Shown here: positions 20,815 through 34,109 of the stretch, in pieces | Layout: each line of letters begins with the position of its first letter | How positions within the stretch are numbered: position 1 is the stretch's first letter | Origin: Megaustenia siamemsis | Taxonomy: Eukaryota; Mollusca; Gastropoda; Stylommatophora; Ariophantidae | Assembly (NCBI GenBank): GCA_032433765.1 | Contig: JAVIAB010000073.1 | Location: 54,845,787 to 54,909,786 of the forward strand | DNA length: 64,000 nt | Reading direction: 5' to 3' | Made by a program: the position numbers and the translations under genes | The notes under the pieces: model-generated | Seen by the model: the letters and a program-made list of their open reading frames with translations, nothing else | Databases searched by the model: none | What the model was told of the DNA's origin: nothing

Positions 20815-21639
20815 AAAGGAGAATGTATAATTAATGTGGAAAACATAATTTCGATTATTGCTTTACTGTCAATTTTGATTACATACGTCATACAACTGTC
20901 TCAAGAACCTTATCTAAACTGGGGGTGGGAAGAAGTAACATATTGATCGACAACATCATGAGTGCTGCATACAGAGCATGAGTACACAGTACTGTGTACT
21001 CTATTACATGCCAGTGAATGTTAGTCTAAATACACATCATTGGGAAACAACGAAATGGCTGCAATTAACATGTGCTGTCTGGGCACATCAATGGAATCTC
21101 CAGAAGAGAAGCAACAAATGAAAATAACATAACCTTACAAGGATTCGATTCCAAGGGAACAGGCAAATAATTGTAGTGCCGCGGTAAAGCTGGTAGCATG
21201 TGGTTGGGTGTAATAGACACTCCTATAAAGTTAATATTGTTGTCTTCTTTGTTTTTTTTAAGTAAAGTTACCCCATAACATGTAGTAGAGTATACCCCCA
21301 ATTCGTTGTCCTTCTTTTCTGAAGAAAGCCGCACGTAGCCGAAATGTCATTAATATGTATTGTCCTTTATTGTAAAGCTGTCACCATATTTTGTAGGAGT
21401 GTATACTACACCCCACCACTTGCAAGCATGGTCTCTACAGCCTTCAGCAACGACACCTAAGGTGGGTGAGTCACCTGCGCCCAATGTATGACGGATAGAT
21501 TCCCACGGTCATGAAATATGGAGTGCTTGTTTTTACACACAATTTTTTCGCCATAAAGACGTTTGTAAACGTGACATTAAGAACCAGAGAAATAAACGGA
21601 GTTAACTGTGAGGAGTTTACCTAACAAATGTAATAGATA
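20815..21639. other. No gene recognised
   Basis: Includes TGAAGAAAGCCGCACGTAGC followed by CGAAATGTC at 21319-21347. This motif style recurs in retroelement ends of many animals. Nothing else is assignable. Confidence 0.4.
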
Positions 21640-21710
21640 AGTAAAGGTGCCAAGCTTTGCTAGACGTACGGGAAATATGGTGGTAGTGACCACATTTTTC
21701 ATTGACTACG
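21640..21710 (-). mobile_element. SINE-1 3'-end remnant
   Basis: GCCAAGCTTTGCTAGACGTA, then GGGAAATATGGTGGTAGTGACCA, is a diverged version of the minus-strand SINE-1 end (GCCAAGTGGCGTATAGGGAA, then TATGGTGTTAGTGACCA). Only the end is present. Confidence 0.55.
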
Positions 21711-21761
21711 GCATATCTTTAGGTGAGGAGACAAATAATAATAAATGAATATTATTATAGA

Positions 21762-21852
21762 GGGAAACTTCTGAGTGTGGCAAGGCGCTGTGCCACTGAG
21801 TACGGGTTCGATCCTGATTCGGTCCATATATTGTTCTTTGTTTTTTTTTTTC
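21762..21852 (+). mobile_element. tRNA-like SINE head with T-run
   Basis: AGTGTGGCAAGGCGCTGTGC, CACTGAGTACGGGTTCGATC and CTGATTCGG form a tRNA-like 3' half with a good B box (GGGTTCGATCC), followed by a T-rich run. No A box or acceptor pairing is convincing, so this is not a tRNA gene. Confidence 0.45.
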
Positions 21853-21869
21853 TGTTGTTGATTATTTGT

Positions 21870-22107
21870 CATTTTTTCCGAGTGCTGTAAACGTACCTCT
21901 TCCTCTGAATTGATTCAATTATCTTCAGGTGATGTCGTCGGTACCATACCAGGCTGACTCTACTTCCGGGAAAATCTCCGGTTACCATTTTTAGAGGTCC
22001 AGTGAGCCCTTGAGTCTCACCGGTATGAAGAAACAAAAATACGCCATCTCTGGGAACTGAACCCGGGGTCTTTCTGGTCAGGAAGCCAGCAAATGTCGTA
22101 GGAGGCA
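21870..22107 (-). mobile_element. SINE with SINE-1-type core and a different head
   Basis: On the minus strand a head with CCCGGGTTCAGTTCCCAG is followed by ACCGGAGATTTTCCCGGAAG, TAGAGTCAGCCTGGTATGG and ACCGACGACATCACC. This parallels SINE-1's ACCGGATTTTTCTGGGAAAG, TAAAGCGGCACGGGCGTAAT, ACCGACCACATTACC. The head instead resembles that of the 41.6-41.8 kb element. Confidence 0.55.
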
Positions 22108-22409
22108 GGTAATAAATTACGACATCAAAGAAAGCTAGCACAAATAGGGATGGGGGAGATGTCAACTATCAACGAGCCTTAATGAAGAAACAGAAACTTA
22201 TAACAAGATTCTCACACGGCTACCATACAGTCTCTAAACACTGATAGGAACGTCACCACCAGAGTGGAAAGTTTATATAGCCCCCGACATCTTCATTTAT
22301 TTACTCTTACTTTTAGTCTTGGAGGTTTACAATACATTCGACATTTAATAACTACACTTTTTTCTGCGTAACTATGTAGCCTCTACTTCATGAAATGTAA
22401 CAGGTGATA

Positions 22410-22985
22410 ACACTAACAACGGCAGACAGGACGCTACAATATGTAGATATTATAACGGCAGATGAATCATGAAAAAAATGTATCAAAACGACAAATTATA
22501 CACCAAAATATAAATTACAATGTCAGACAGGACACTAATATATATATATTACAACAGCAGAAATTACGCTAAAATATTTATTACAACGGCAAAATGACAT
22601 TAAAATATATATTACAAAGGCAGAAACGACACTAAAATATATATTACAATGACAGGAATTACACTGAAATATATACTACAAGGTCAGACAGGACATTAAA
22701 ATGTGTATTATAACAACAGAAAGACACTAACATATATATTATAACAACAAATAAGACACCAACATATATATTATAACAACAGATAAGACACTAACATATT
22801 TATTATAAAGACAGATAGGACACTAAAATACATACAACATCAACAGATAGAACACTAAAAAATATATTGTAATGACAGATGAGAAACCCAAAAACATAAA
22901 ACGAACATATAAGATGCTCATAAAACATTTTATAACGACAGATGAAACTCGAAAATATATTTGATAGAGACATTTATTGATAACA
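22410..22985. repeat. Decayed ~34-bp minisatellite, left part
   Basis: A degenerate unit of the type GACAGGACACTAAAATATAT plus ATTACAACG recurs about 16 times with many substitutions. The same kind of unit reappears at 24.7-25.7 kb. Confidence 0.75.
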
Positions 22986-23122
22986 GAAAACGACACTACT
23001 AGATACAATGTTGTGACAGAAGGAGAACTAAAAGATTACGATAGCAATATATGCGGCCTAAAGAAATCATATGGGATATACGTAACACTAAGAAGATATG
23101 TGGTCAAGATAAACGTTAACAG

Positions 23123-24689
<1,567 letters not shown>

Positions 24690-25212
24690 GCGACAATATA
24701 CGAGTTATAGCGAATGTCACCTTTCGATATTTTAAGCGAAAGATACAGCATAAAATTGATATGAAGACGAAAGATGCAACAGAAATATTGCGACAGAAAC
24801 GATAAGCGTGCCATATATTTTAATAACGTCAAAAAGGACTATGAAACGATAAGAAGTCGTCGATACATGCATTTTAAAGAGAAGTCAACCGAAAAGCACA
24901 AACGGAGATACATAACGGAGACAGAAACATTTTGTGATATTGTAAGAGCAGAAACAAAACCTCATGAGATAAACTAAGACAAAGAAATGCTAAATAAAGA
25001 TGATGCTAAAAGAAACGACGCTGCCAGAGACAATATAGCAGCAACATAATCGACACAAAATAGAAATACTACAGGAAAAAAGACAGAAATAATATTTACA
25101 ATACAAATGATCCAAACATTAAAAATAGCAACAGAAATTACATGAGCATAAATTTTAGAGCAACAGAAACAAAACACATGTATAGCACATCTAGAGAAAC
25201 CAGAAGTGTGTA

Positions 25213-25285
<73 letters not shown>

Positions 25286-25690
25286 GTATATCATCATTAT
25301 CCTGATGTGCCATACCGGTTAGCGTAGGCGATCATGTAGCATAAAAACAAGAATCATACAAACATAGTATACAAACGCAGATGTAGCAACAGAAACAACA
25401 CAAACTTATACACTTCGAGACACGACAGAAACGTAGATTTTATAGCAAGAGAAATAAAATAAACATTAGTACTATATAGAAACGACATAAACGTAGATAT
25501 TATAACAATAGAAACAACACAAACATTAGTACTAGAAACTACATAAACGCAGATATTACAATAACAGAAACAACACAAACATTAGTACTAGAAACGACAT
25601 GAACGTAGATATTATAACAACAGAAGCAGCGCACATATAGATACTACATCAATAGAAATGATAAGTAACGAAGGAAACAGTGTAATGGTA
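24690..25690. repeat. Decayed ~34-bp minisatellite, right part, with (TA)n
   Basis: Units of the type AACAGAAACAACACAAACAT plus TAGTACTA, or AGAAACGACATAAACGTAGA plus TATTATAAC, recur across the stretch, clearest at 25430-25640. A TA microsatellite lies at 25217-25290. Confidence 0.7.
25291..25340 (-). mobile_element. LINE-A subfamily 2 terminal stub
   Basis: TCATCATTATCCTGATGTGC, CATACCGGTTAGCGTAGGCG and ATCATGTA match only the last ~45 bases of LINE-A subfamily 2, set in the decayed minisatellite. Confidence 0.6.
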
Positions 25691-26506
25691 ATCGTAACAG
25701 TGAATGATACACATTCCATTTCGGTGTTATATCATTTTATGTTATGCTATTATCATCACTGCACTCTGGCTCATCCATAAGTACTTTGATAATTTCCTGG
25801 AAATACTAAGAACCTTCGAGGAAAACATTGACCTCCTCTGCACAGCCTTCTTTGCGCAGCCTGGAACCCATAAATTGTATGGGATACATTATAATATTGG
25901 TCAGATTCCAATGCATGAAACATAACTAAAGAGAGTAACATCATCAACAGATTTTCACTGCAGATTTGTCACATCTGACACGTCATGGTATATGCCTTTC
26001 AGAGGTGACCCATGATATTCAGTGATGTTTATTTTATCATCAAAATATATAACATAAAAAAACACACCTCACAATATTAGAAAAGAAATATCGCTATTTG
26101 TGATAGTTGATATTTCGTCTCTCTCCTCTAAAAAGAAAAGGGACAATAAAACTGAATTCCACACCATTCTTGTCGCTGCTAGTCAACATACATCAATTTC
26201 TATTGGACGTGTTTCTACCAACTAAATAGAAATCAATATGTCAACACAATATTATTGTCAGTTTCGTGGTAACGCTCTGCTGGTCACAGAATAGCATGAT
26301 TTCTAAAAATAGCAATCAATCAACAATAATCCGAATGGGAAAATAGTGGTGTCCTAAAACTGAAAGAATAAGAGGTAACTGGAAGAATTACACACTCTAT
26401 GTCATCAGTTGCAGAGAGCTAGCAACGTCATATATGAGGCTAGCAAGCATCTAAAGGAGCCCTAGCGTACCATATGGAGGTAGTAAAAGCAGCGTATAAG
26501 ATAACA
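25691..26506. other. No gene recognised
   Basis: AT-rich. A 73-codon frame at 25704-25925 has no known motif. Confidence 0.45.
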
Positions 26507-26735
26507 TCATCATCATCAAGTACCGGGCCTACTGGCGTAGGTGATCATGTCTCTCCACAACTTTCGATCTTGGCAAATATTTATCATTTCTGTTGTTGAC
26601 CTTCTGCCAAGCCATTCTCTTAAGCTGTCTGTTATTTTTTCTCTTTGCTTCCCTGTATCTCTTCGTCCCTCAATTTTTCCAGTTGTTACAATATATTCCA
26701 GTTGTTCTCTTCTCATTCCATGGCCAAAAAATAAG
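26507..26735 (-). mobile_element. LINE-A 3' fragment
   Basis: The minus strand is open from FGHGMRREQLEYIVTTGKIE through GRRDTGKQREKITDSLREWL, GRRSTTEMINICQDRKLWRD and MITYASRPGT to a TGA stop in the ATGATGATG tail. It is one of the least decayed LINE-A ends, but it is only ~70 codons long. Confidence 0.85.
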
Positions 26736-27348
26736 TTGACATAGAGATCTAACAATAGATGATTGCTGCCATATGGTTCAGCAGCTAAAGTGACTCAATT
26801 TAATTTATTTGTAAAATGTACATAAATAATTATATATACTGAATTTAGCAAATTATTAAAAATAACCAAATATTCAATCTCCTTCGCTATTTCTTTCTTT
26901 CTTTCTTCTTTTGTTCTTTCATTCTTTATTTCTTACTGTATCCCTCAGCTGTTGCTTTGTAGTGTCTCAGGAGAAAGAAGGAATGTATAAAACAATATGT
27001 TGGCTGTAGCTATTGTATTGACTTTTCTTTTAGTCGCTTCTCTTTTATAACTAGTGGTCATTCTCGGACGTACCTGGAAGCTGTTATATAGGAAAGAAAT
27101 CTTTTGGTTCTTACATGGCTCTTTTTCCGTCTATCTATCTCTTCCTATGTTTCTTTCTTGCCCTATGCCCTGATTTTTAAGGCAGAAAGCGTTTGATGTT
27201 TGTCTGATTTCATTCTTCCATCATCCGAACTGTTGCATTTATTCTTTGTACATATATTCCAGGAACGATTTCATTCCCTATCTGTTGTCTGATTTTTACA
27301 TCTGATTTAAAACAGCAACTAAATACTTAATAAGGCAAAAAAAAAAAC
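26736..27348. other. No gene recognised
   Basis: A TTTC-rich pyrimidine patch lies at 26888-26935. Otherwise nothing is assignable. Confidence 0.5.
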
Positions 27349-28247
27349 GTTTATTAAATCATCATCATCAAGTACCGGGCCTGGTGGCGTAGGTGATCAT
27401 GTCTCTCCACAACTTTCGATCTCGACAGTTATTTATCATTTCTGTTGTTGACCTTCTGCCAAGCCATTCTCTTAAGCTGTCTGGTATTTTGTCTCTTTGC
27501 TTCCCTCTATCTCTTCGTCCCTCAATTTTTCCAGTTGTTACAATATATTATATAAATGATTATTGTTTCTTCCTAATATTGGAAATTAGATCTCTTTTTG
27601 CTTTGACCTCTTTCAGAACATTTTCAGTACTCTTCTTAGCTGTCCATGGTATTCCCGACATTCTTCTGTAAAACCACGTTTCTACAGACTCCAGTGATTT
27701 TCTTGTCTGATGTCCTATTGTCCATGATTCACATCCATATGTTAAGACTCGCTCTACATAACATTTAAGAACTCTTTTTCTTATTTCTATTCTCAAAAAA
27801 TGGATTGCATAGTATCTTCCTCCTTTTTTGGAAAGCTGCTTTTGCCTCTCACCTCTTTTGTACATCTTCCGTCTGAGGTTAAGAAAGTTCCCAAATATTT
27901 AAATTAATTTATCTGTTTTAATATTGTTCCACTTGCCTTTATTTTGCACTGTGGTGATGGCTTTTTCTTTGTTGTTACCATTACTTCTGTCTTTTTTTTT
28001 GTTGTTACCATTACTTCTGTCTTTTTGCTATTAAGGCTGAGTCCTGCATTTTGGCTTTTTTTTCACTATTTACTTGTAACTCATTTTCACTCTTAGCGAT
28101 TAAGACTAAATCATCAGCATACCTTAGATTATTTATATTATGACCTCCAATTGTTATTCCAGGCATGCCCCTTATGGATCTTAAAATAATCTCACTATAA
28201 ATATTAAACAAATCTGGTGACAGCACACAACCTTGTGTTTATTAAAT
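27349..28247 (-). mobile_element. LINE-A insertion with 11-bp target duplication
   Basis: GTTTATTAAAT at 27349-27359 and 28237-28247 flanks the element (27360-28236). On the minus strand it starts in the reverse transcriptase (GC.LSPDLFNIYSEIILRS), continues through RYADDLVLIAKSENELQ with an intact YADD, then YGCESWTI, VETWFYRRMSGIPWT and the REWLGRRST end, and finishes in the TGA-type tail. A 30-bp local duplication near 27966-28025 and several frameshifts break it. It is a classic 5'-truncated LINE. Confidence 0.9.
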
Positions 28248-28332
28248 ACTTCATACAAAAAGTAACTTTTATAATTAATTACTTAATATAGCAAGTAACC
28301 TATAAAATTAAATACTTGCCATTGCAAAAATT
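28248..28332. repeat. AT-rich decayed repeat, left of SINE-2
   Basis: Units such as TACTTAATATAGCAAGTAAC plus CTATAAAATTAAA recur here and again at 28670-28960, so SINE-2 appears to have landed in an older AT-rich array. Confidence 0.5.
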
Positions 28333-28645
28333 GGGGGCCTCGGTAGCCTAGTTGGAAGACCACTCGACTGGGCTACCAACGTTCGGACAACCTGTGTTCG
28401 ATTCCCGCTGTAAGCAGCGTGAATTGTACTCGTGGTTGGAAAAAAAATAATCGGACCCAGCCCCTGACAGAAATGGGTACCAGGGTAGTACTCTGGGAAG
28501 GTGAGGAAAGCCGCCTCGCATTTTTGAGTTTCGATGCTCGAAGCGACACTGTCCAGAAGTCCTCGAACACTTCTGGATAGGCGGCAGAGCACATATAGGT
28601 AAAAACTCGCGTGCTAAGACGCCGATTCAAGTCTCGTACTTTGCT
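28333..28645 (+). mobile_element. SINE-2 copy 1
   Basis: The tRNA-like head has an A-box-like GGTAGCCTAGTTGG and a B box TGTTCGATTCC. The body carries GGTACCAG, TAGTACTCTGGGAAGG, CCGCCTCGCATTTT, CGACACTGTCCAGAAGTC, GGATAGGCGGC and a 3' CGATTCAAGTCTCGTACTTT. It matches the 52.4-kb copy along its whole length at roughly 85-90%. Confidence 0.85.
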
Positions 28646-28755
28646 TTTCTGTATTGAAAATAACTTCAAATTTAAGTACTTAATATAGCACGTACACCAT
28701 AGAATTAAGTACCTGATACAGTAAAATAACTTTTTATTTTATTTATAATTAATAT

Positions 28756-28817
<62 letters not shown>

Positions 28818-28960
28818 TATATATATATATCGATACCATTATATAATATAAAGAATTATATAGTAAATATTGCAAGCAACTGTATTAAAATAATAAAATA
28901 CCTTATATAGCAAATGGTTTATATAATCAAATACTTGATATAAGTAAAGAATTGTTGGTG
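28646..28960. repeat. AT-rich decayed repeat with (TA)n
   Basis: Continues the array left of SINE-2. A TA microsatellite occupies about 28760-28830. Confidence 0.6.
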
Positions 28961-29389
28961 TGAAATACTTCATTAACATTGACTGTTTTACGTCTCGTAA
29001 AAAAAATAATAATCTTTCGACATTATCTATGACCAATCCCATTACATACTTTCTCTGGTTTCGTGTATCTGTTCTCCCTTAACTTTCACGTGTTAATGGG
29101 TTTGCCAGCAGGGATAACAAATATGCAGAATCGAGTGTTTTAGAGCAATAGTAGAAGTACAAAAACAAAAGAAAATAGATAAAACAAAAAGCAATTAAAA
29201 CCAGACGCTCGAACCTGTTCTCCTGCAGCTACAGGTAAGTGTGGTAACACTGCCATCCTGTTACTCTTTTCTCCTAAGAGAAGGAATTTAGCTCTCATGG
29301 CTTTCATACACATGAAATACGTGACTAGAGAATATGCTAAACACCAACAAAGAAATTAATTTCTAGACTAATATTTTTACGAATTAGTT
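28961..29389. other. No gene recognised
   Basis: 29198-29260 (CGCTCGAACCTGTTCTCCTG) could be a minus-strand tRNA-like head, but the match is weak. Confidence 0.4.
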
Positions 29390-30125
29390 TCTAGACATAA
29401 TTATTAAGATGAAATATTATTACAATATACAATATTATTATATATAATATTACAATATTTACAGACGTAAATATTATTACAAGTTCACTTTAGACACATT
29501 TTAAAAATGAATTTATCTCTAGACACAATTATTTTTACGAATTAGTTTCTATTCTAGACACAGTTATTGTTATGAACGACAGGCTTAATTATTATTATAA
29601 ATTGATTTATAGACTCAATTATTATAATGACTGTATCACCAGTAGCAATTATTATTATGAGTTGATTTCTAGACATAATTATTATTATGAATTTATCTCT
29701 AGACAATTATTATTACAAATTAATTGATAGACACATTTATTATAATGACTGTATCACCAGAAGCAATTATTATTATGAGTTGATTTCTAGACATAATTAT
29801 TATTATGAATTTATCTCTAGACAATTATTATTACAAATTAATTGATAGACACAATTATTATAATGACTGTGTCACCAGAAGAAATTATTATTATGAGTTG
29901 ATTTCTAGATATAATTATTATTATGAATTTATCTCTAGACAATTATTATTACAAATTAATCTCACACAATTATTATTATGAATGATTTTTAGACACAATT
30001 ATTATTATGAAATAATATCTAGTCGCAATTATTATTCTCAATCAATTTGTAGACACAAATATTATTCTTAATTAATGTACACACATTTATTATTATTATT
30101 AATTAATGCCGAGGCACGATTATTA
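29390..30125. repeat. AT-rich tandem array with 118-bp higher-order unit
   Basis: A ~30-bp element built on GACACAATTATTATTATGAA plus TTGATTTCTA recurs throughout. Between 29606 and 29960 a longer block containing GACTGTATCACCAG repeats with a constant spacing of 118 bases (its CTGT..CACC ends at 29640, 29758 and 29876). The edges are more decayed than the middle. Confidence 0.85.
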
Positions 30126-30589
30126 TTCTCATTTTCATATTCTGAAACAGTGAACACACCACACAGGGAATTAAACTTTGTTGTTTGTGTGCTGTAACTG
30201 ACAGTGAGAACGCACGGTGAAGATTTCAGCGGCTTTTAACGAAGAAAAAAAAGTAACAAGTAAATATTTAAAATGATTTTAAAAATACAGAACAGCTTAT
30301 TGCCAATCTAAATACATAAAGGTCATCCACATGCTACTCAAAATTCAAATGAAGGTAAATGTAGTGACGTTTATCTGAATGCCGAGAAAAGAAATAAAGA
30401 AATACCAAAACAAATATAACCTCATAAATCCTAGGAAAATTGTATACTATATTTTAATACTCCATTTCTACTCGCGGCCACGTAAAAATAATTTAAATTT
30501 TATATTTGCGTTTATCTCGACTATATTTTAAGGTTTATGTATATAAATATATACACGGCCGTAACCTTGAATAGGAGCCCACTGGAATA
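30126..30589. other. No gene recognised
   Basis: AT-rich with no motif noted. Confidence 0.5.
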
Positions 30590-30900
30590 ACTTAACTACA
30601 AAGGTTCGGCTACCTTGGATCTACGGTTAAAGCTGCTTTCTTTCCTTCAAGAAGAAATAAATATGGGGATCGACAAGGTGGCAGGCAATATTGGATAAAT
30701 TAACACGAAGGCATGGAGTAGCACGAGAATAACACTAACAATAAAGGACGTAATATATTAATCGTGCGTGCTTAGCACACGATTGTACGGATCTGAAATT
30801 TGGACAAACTATTCAAAGCATTAGAAAAGGCTAAACAGCTTTCAAGAGCGCTGTCCTTTGAAGAAAAATAACAAACATTAAATGACAGGATCAAAGTAAA
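30590..30900 (+). mobile_element. LINE-D remnant
   Basis: Broken frames give a FGYLGST-like start (AAGGTTCGGCTACCTTGGAT), then a stretch with IG.INTKA, then YGSEIWT. This is the segment after the reverse-transcriptase core, as in the 9.4-kb LINE-D. It is heavily decayed. Confidence 0.5.
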
Positions 30901-31863
30901 GAACTCAAAAGTCTTTGCAGTTTTCTAGACTTGCTTCCATTAAGGCGGAAATCGGGACTCGAAGACTATGATGCTGTAGCATGTTAGAATAATAGACAGC
31001 TTCCACAATCAAATAATATTGTATGGGATTACTATAAAATCTGAACATACCGCGGCGACTGCACTGTGTTCGAAACATTATAGTCTCAGCTCCATGGTCC
31101 CTCATCAAACCCACATAAGAACTTCCGTTTCTAAGATGGCGGATCTAGTCCACGTTCTCTCGATCGCTGCAGAAAGTGCATTGGATGGCTGATTAATTTC
31201 GGTTCTCCATTGTACTCCCATGCGTTAAAGTCAGGATGATCATCTACTTAATACACCTGCACCGATAAAACAATGTCGTACGCAGGCAATATACCATTCT
31301 CGACATACCAAATGTTGTGAACGCGACATTCCATCGTCTAGGCTTGTTCTGCGCTTTACGTCACATTGGTGCTGTTCATGGCCGTTGTTGGATTTGCTTG
31401 ACGCAAGTTATTTCCATGTTATTCATTAATTTGAAATGCTTCGTCAGCCGCAGTTTTATCGTTGGGGAATTTGCACCGTGTTCTGTTCGTCGTGGACTAC
31501 ATTCACTAGAGTAATCCAGAACCTAAAGGGCGCGTCATTGCTGTGCTTGCGACATTATTATGTGTGCTACGTCATCGTAATGGCTCATCGTAAATCCCTA
31601 GACCGGCCGTACACTAATCTTACGGTCTGTTTGATGTGCGACGGGGATAATCTGACGACTAACTGTGTGTTTATATGTTCGAAATTGGAGTCAACAACGA
31701 TGGCCTAACATCATCAAGCGCTATACATTTTTAAAGAAATATGATCGTCATCACTTTCGGGAGGACGTGAATTTCTGGTATATGGTGGATATGCGGCAGG
31801 AACTATTGCAGGCTATGCATGAAAAGTGTTCCTTGTTGCAGTTTCCTCATAATTCAAGTCCAT
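30901..31863. other. No recognised gene
   Basis: Slightly more GC-rich than its surroundings, with overlapping short plus-strand frames at 31317-31514, 31436-31708 and 31665-32009. None shows a known motif. The last runs into SINE-3 and is not real. This could be old, unrecognised element sequence. Confidence 0.4.
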
Positions 31864-32196
31864 GGGGGACTGGTTGGTTTCGAGGCAATACGCCGGCCTC
31901 GGGACAGAGAGGTTGTGGGTTCAAATCTCGGCTACACCGGTTGAGATTTTTATTTATGATTTCTCTCTGCGACAACCACCCCTGGTCTCAGCAGCTAGGC
32001 CCGGCTTGAAACGTCAGTTACTCATCGACGGAAAAAAACATGAGTACCTCCGAAGTCGGAGTTATCTGCCTGTGCGGCGAGGGACCCCTGTGCACACGGC
32101 TCCAAGGGAAAAATGGATTAACACGCAAAATTCAGTTAATAGTCTCTAGGGACTTCGTCAGAGTTGAAAGCTGGCGAACGCAACAACAACAACAAA
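31864..32196 (+). mobile_element. SINE-3 copy 1
   Basis: The head GGGACTGGTTGGTTTCGAGG and GGTTGTGGGTTCAAATCTCG is tRNA-like, with a long variable-arm spacing. The body contains CACCCCTGGTCTCAGCAGC, GGCTTGAAACGTCAGTTACT, ATGAGTACC and TATCTGCCTGTGCGGCGAGG. It ends GCTGGCGAACGCAAC and then CAACAACAACAA. The 3' tail is a CAA-type repeat here and AAAATA-type in the 56.9-kb copy. Confidence 0.88.
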
Positions 32197-33329
32197 CCTA
32201 CACAAATGTTATATATATTTAAATAGACTTTATTCGTGAGCCTATATGCCAAAGTCTGGCTATAATTGATTAAATACTTAAAGTTGATTGCTTGCGTCAA
32301 GATCAGCGAACAAGAACTGAGCAAATCCCTGTCACACATTCTAGTAAACCTGGAGCCTGACAAACCACCCTAGCCAGCAAATAGTTATGGGTCGACTGGC
32401 GTAAAAGTTTGCAATTTTCAGTAAACAGCAACAACACTACGCACTAACACCAGTTTAACCCCATTATAAAATTGGACGGCGAGGAGGGACAATATAGAAG
32501 AAAGCCTAACTCTTAAACACTGGACTACAGGTTTGAAGGCTGAAAGAGCTGTCTAAATATGTTATATTAACATTATGTTCATGTTTCGCAACATAATCTC
32601 TTTCATTGAATTCATACTTTCACAAAGTTTAATTGAGAACAAAAATTACACATAAGTTTGAAATTTTCATAAAATTAAGTAACACACAAGAAATGATATT
32701 CAATCAAACAAAATAATTCCAAGACGCCAGATTCCTTTAACTTTTAGTCATAAGAAAATTCATGTTATTTAAAATTCACAAAATCATCTATTAGGGTAAA
32801 CTTTACTCCAAAAAAGGTTAGAAATTAATGTGAATCAATGTTCTTCTTCCTCATCTCATAACCCTGAGTGTCGTTGGAGCACTACTGACGCCTTAAATCA
32901 TCGTTCTCCATTTCTCTTGAACTTCAGTCTCCGGCAGTCTGAAAAGTCGAAGCCTGTATATTCTAGACTGATTTTTATCTTCCCTTCTTTGTCACTGTCT
33001 ACCAACTCCAAGCTCCTTTCACAGCTCATTACACAAAGGTCTTTATTAACCAGACGATCGCGATACGTAGTCAAACTAGTTCATTTTCAGTTTCTTTGCC
33101 ACATTTTTGGTTCGAGTAGTAAACATATTATTGATTATTGGTTATTGGTTATGGAAGGCCTCGGTCTCACAGCAAACGAATTAAAATCCAGTAAACATAT
33201 ATCATAACAAAATGTAAATCATAGGACAGCGCATCTACGACTTCTTAAAGGACAGACGACATGGGAGTGTGCAAACGGAAAAGGAGAAAAGGTTAAAGTG
33301 CCAAGGAGTAATAAACGTGAAAGACAGAA
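32197..33329. other. No gene recognised
   Basis: AT-rich. A 125-codon frame at 32830-33207 is Ser-rich with no domain that I recognise. Confidence 0.45.
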
Positions 33330-33770
33330 GATGGAAAACAGATGAAAGAGAGGAGGAGAAGAAATAGTGAAAGAAGGAATGATGAAAAAAATGTTTTAAA
33401 AAGAGGAGAGAAAAGGTGAAAGAGAGAAAGGGTAAACGGTAAAAATGAGGAGGAGGAGAAAAGGTGAAAGAGAGAAAGGGAAAACGGTGAAAGAGAGGAG
33501 GAGGAGAAAAGGTGAAAGAGAGAAAGGGAAAACGGTGAAAGAGAGGAGGAGGAGAAAAGGTGAAAGAGAGAAAGGGAAAACGGTGAAAGAGAGGAGGAGG
33601 AGAAAAGGTGAAAGAGAGAAAGGGAAAACGGTAAAAGAGAGGAGGAGGAGAAAAGGTGAAAGAGAGAAAGGGAAAACGGTAAAAATGAGGAGGAGGAGAA
33701 AAGGTGAAAGAGAGAAAGGGAAAACGGTAAAAGAGAGGAGGAGGAGAAAAGGTGAAAGACAAGACGTAAC
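33330..33770. repeat. 48-bp purine-rich minisatellite
   Basis: The unit is GAGGAGGAGGAGAAAAGGTG followed by AAAGAGAGAAAGGGAAAACG and GTGAAAGA, about 6-7 copies, the best at 33437-33757. Since 48 is a multiple of 3, frames stay open on both strands (RRRRKGEREKGKTVKE on the plus strand). Low complexity and openness in several frames argue against a gene. The whole strand is purine, so a triplex-forming tract is possible. Confidence 0.95.
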
Positions 33771-33999
33771 AATAGAGTCTGGCGGAGGTTATTGAGAACA
33801 AATAAATAAAAGACTGGGCGGACTTGATGCCCCGTAGGGATTATAATGACAGATCATGTAGATTGAATGTACTCTGTTGTTCTCATACAAGACCGCACAT
33901 GATGCGCTGATCAATCAGTAATCACTGACGGATAATAAGATAACTCGCACACACACAAAAAAATATTTTTAAAAAACAAGAAATAACAAAATATTAGTT

Positions 34000-34109
34000 A
34001 ACACGATTAGAAATTGAATATGTGCGATTCCACACTTTGTCGACTCATCAAAGTAACACGATTATAAATTGAATATGTGCGATTCCACACTTTGTCGATT
34101 CATCAAAGT
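34000..34109. repeat. 55-bp tandem duplication
   Basis: Two near-identical 55-base units begin AACACGATTA and end GTCGAYTCATCAAAGT. LINE-B begins immediately after the second. Confidence 0.9.

Noticed and set aside
21318..21350. A hammerhead ribozyme (CTGAAGA ... GAAA core)
   Set aside because: Core-like words are present, but stem II would begin with an A-C mismatch and no stem I/III pairing is visible. The related GAAACGTC words around the mariner also lack the full core.
31317..32149. A small host gene cluster of overlapping plus-strand frames
   Set aside because: No motifs. The last frames run through SINE-3, which is not coding.
33235..33801. Frames of 116-188 codons on both strands over a repeat
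   Set aside because: The 48-bp unit is divisible by 3 and stop-free in several frames. Low complexity on both strands speaks against a gene.
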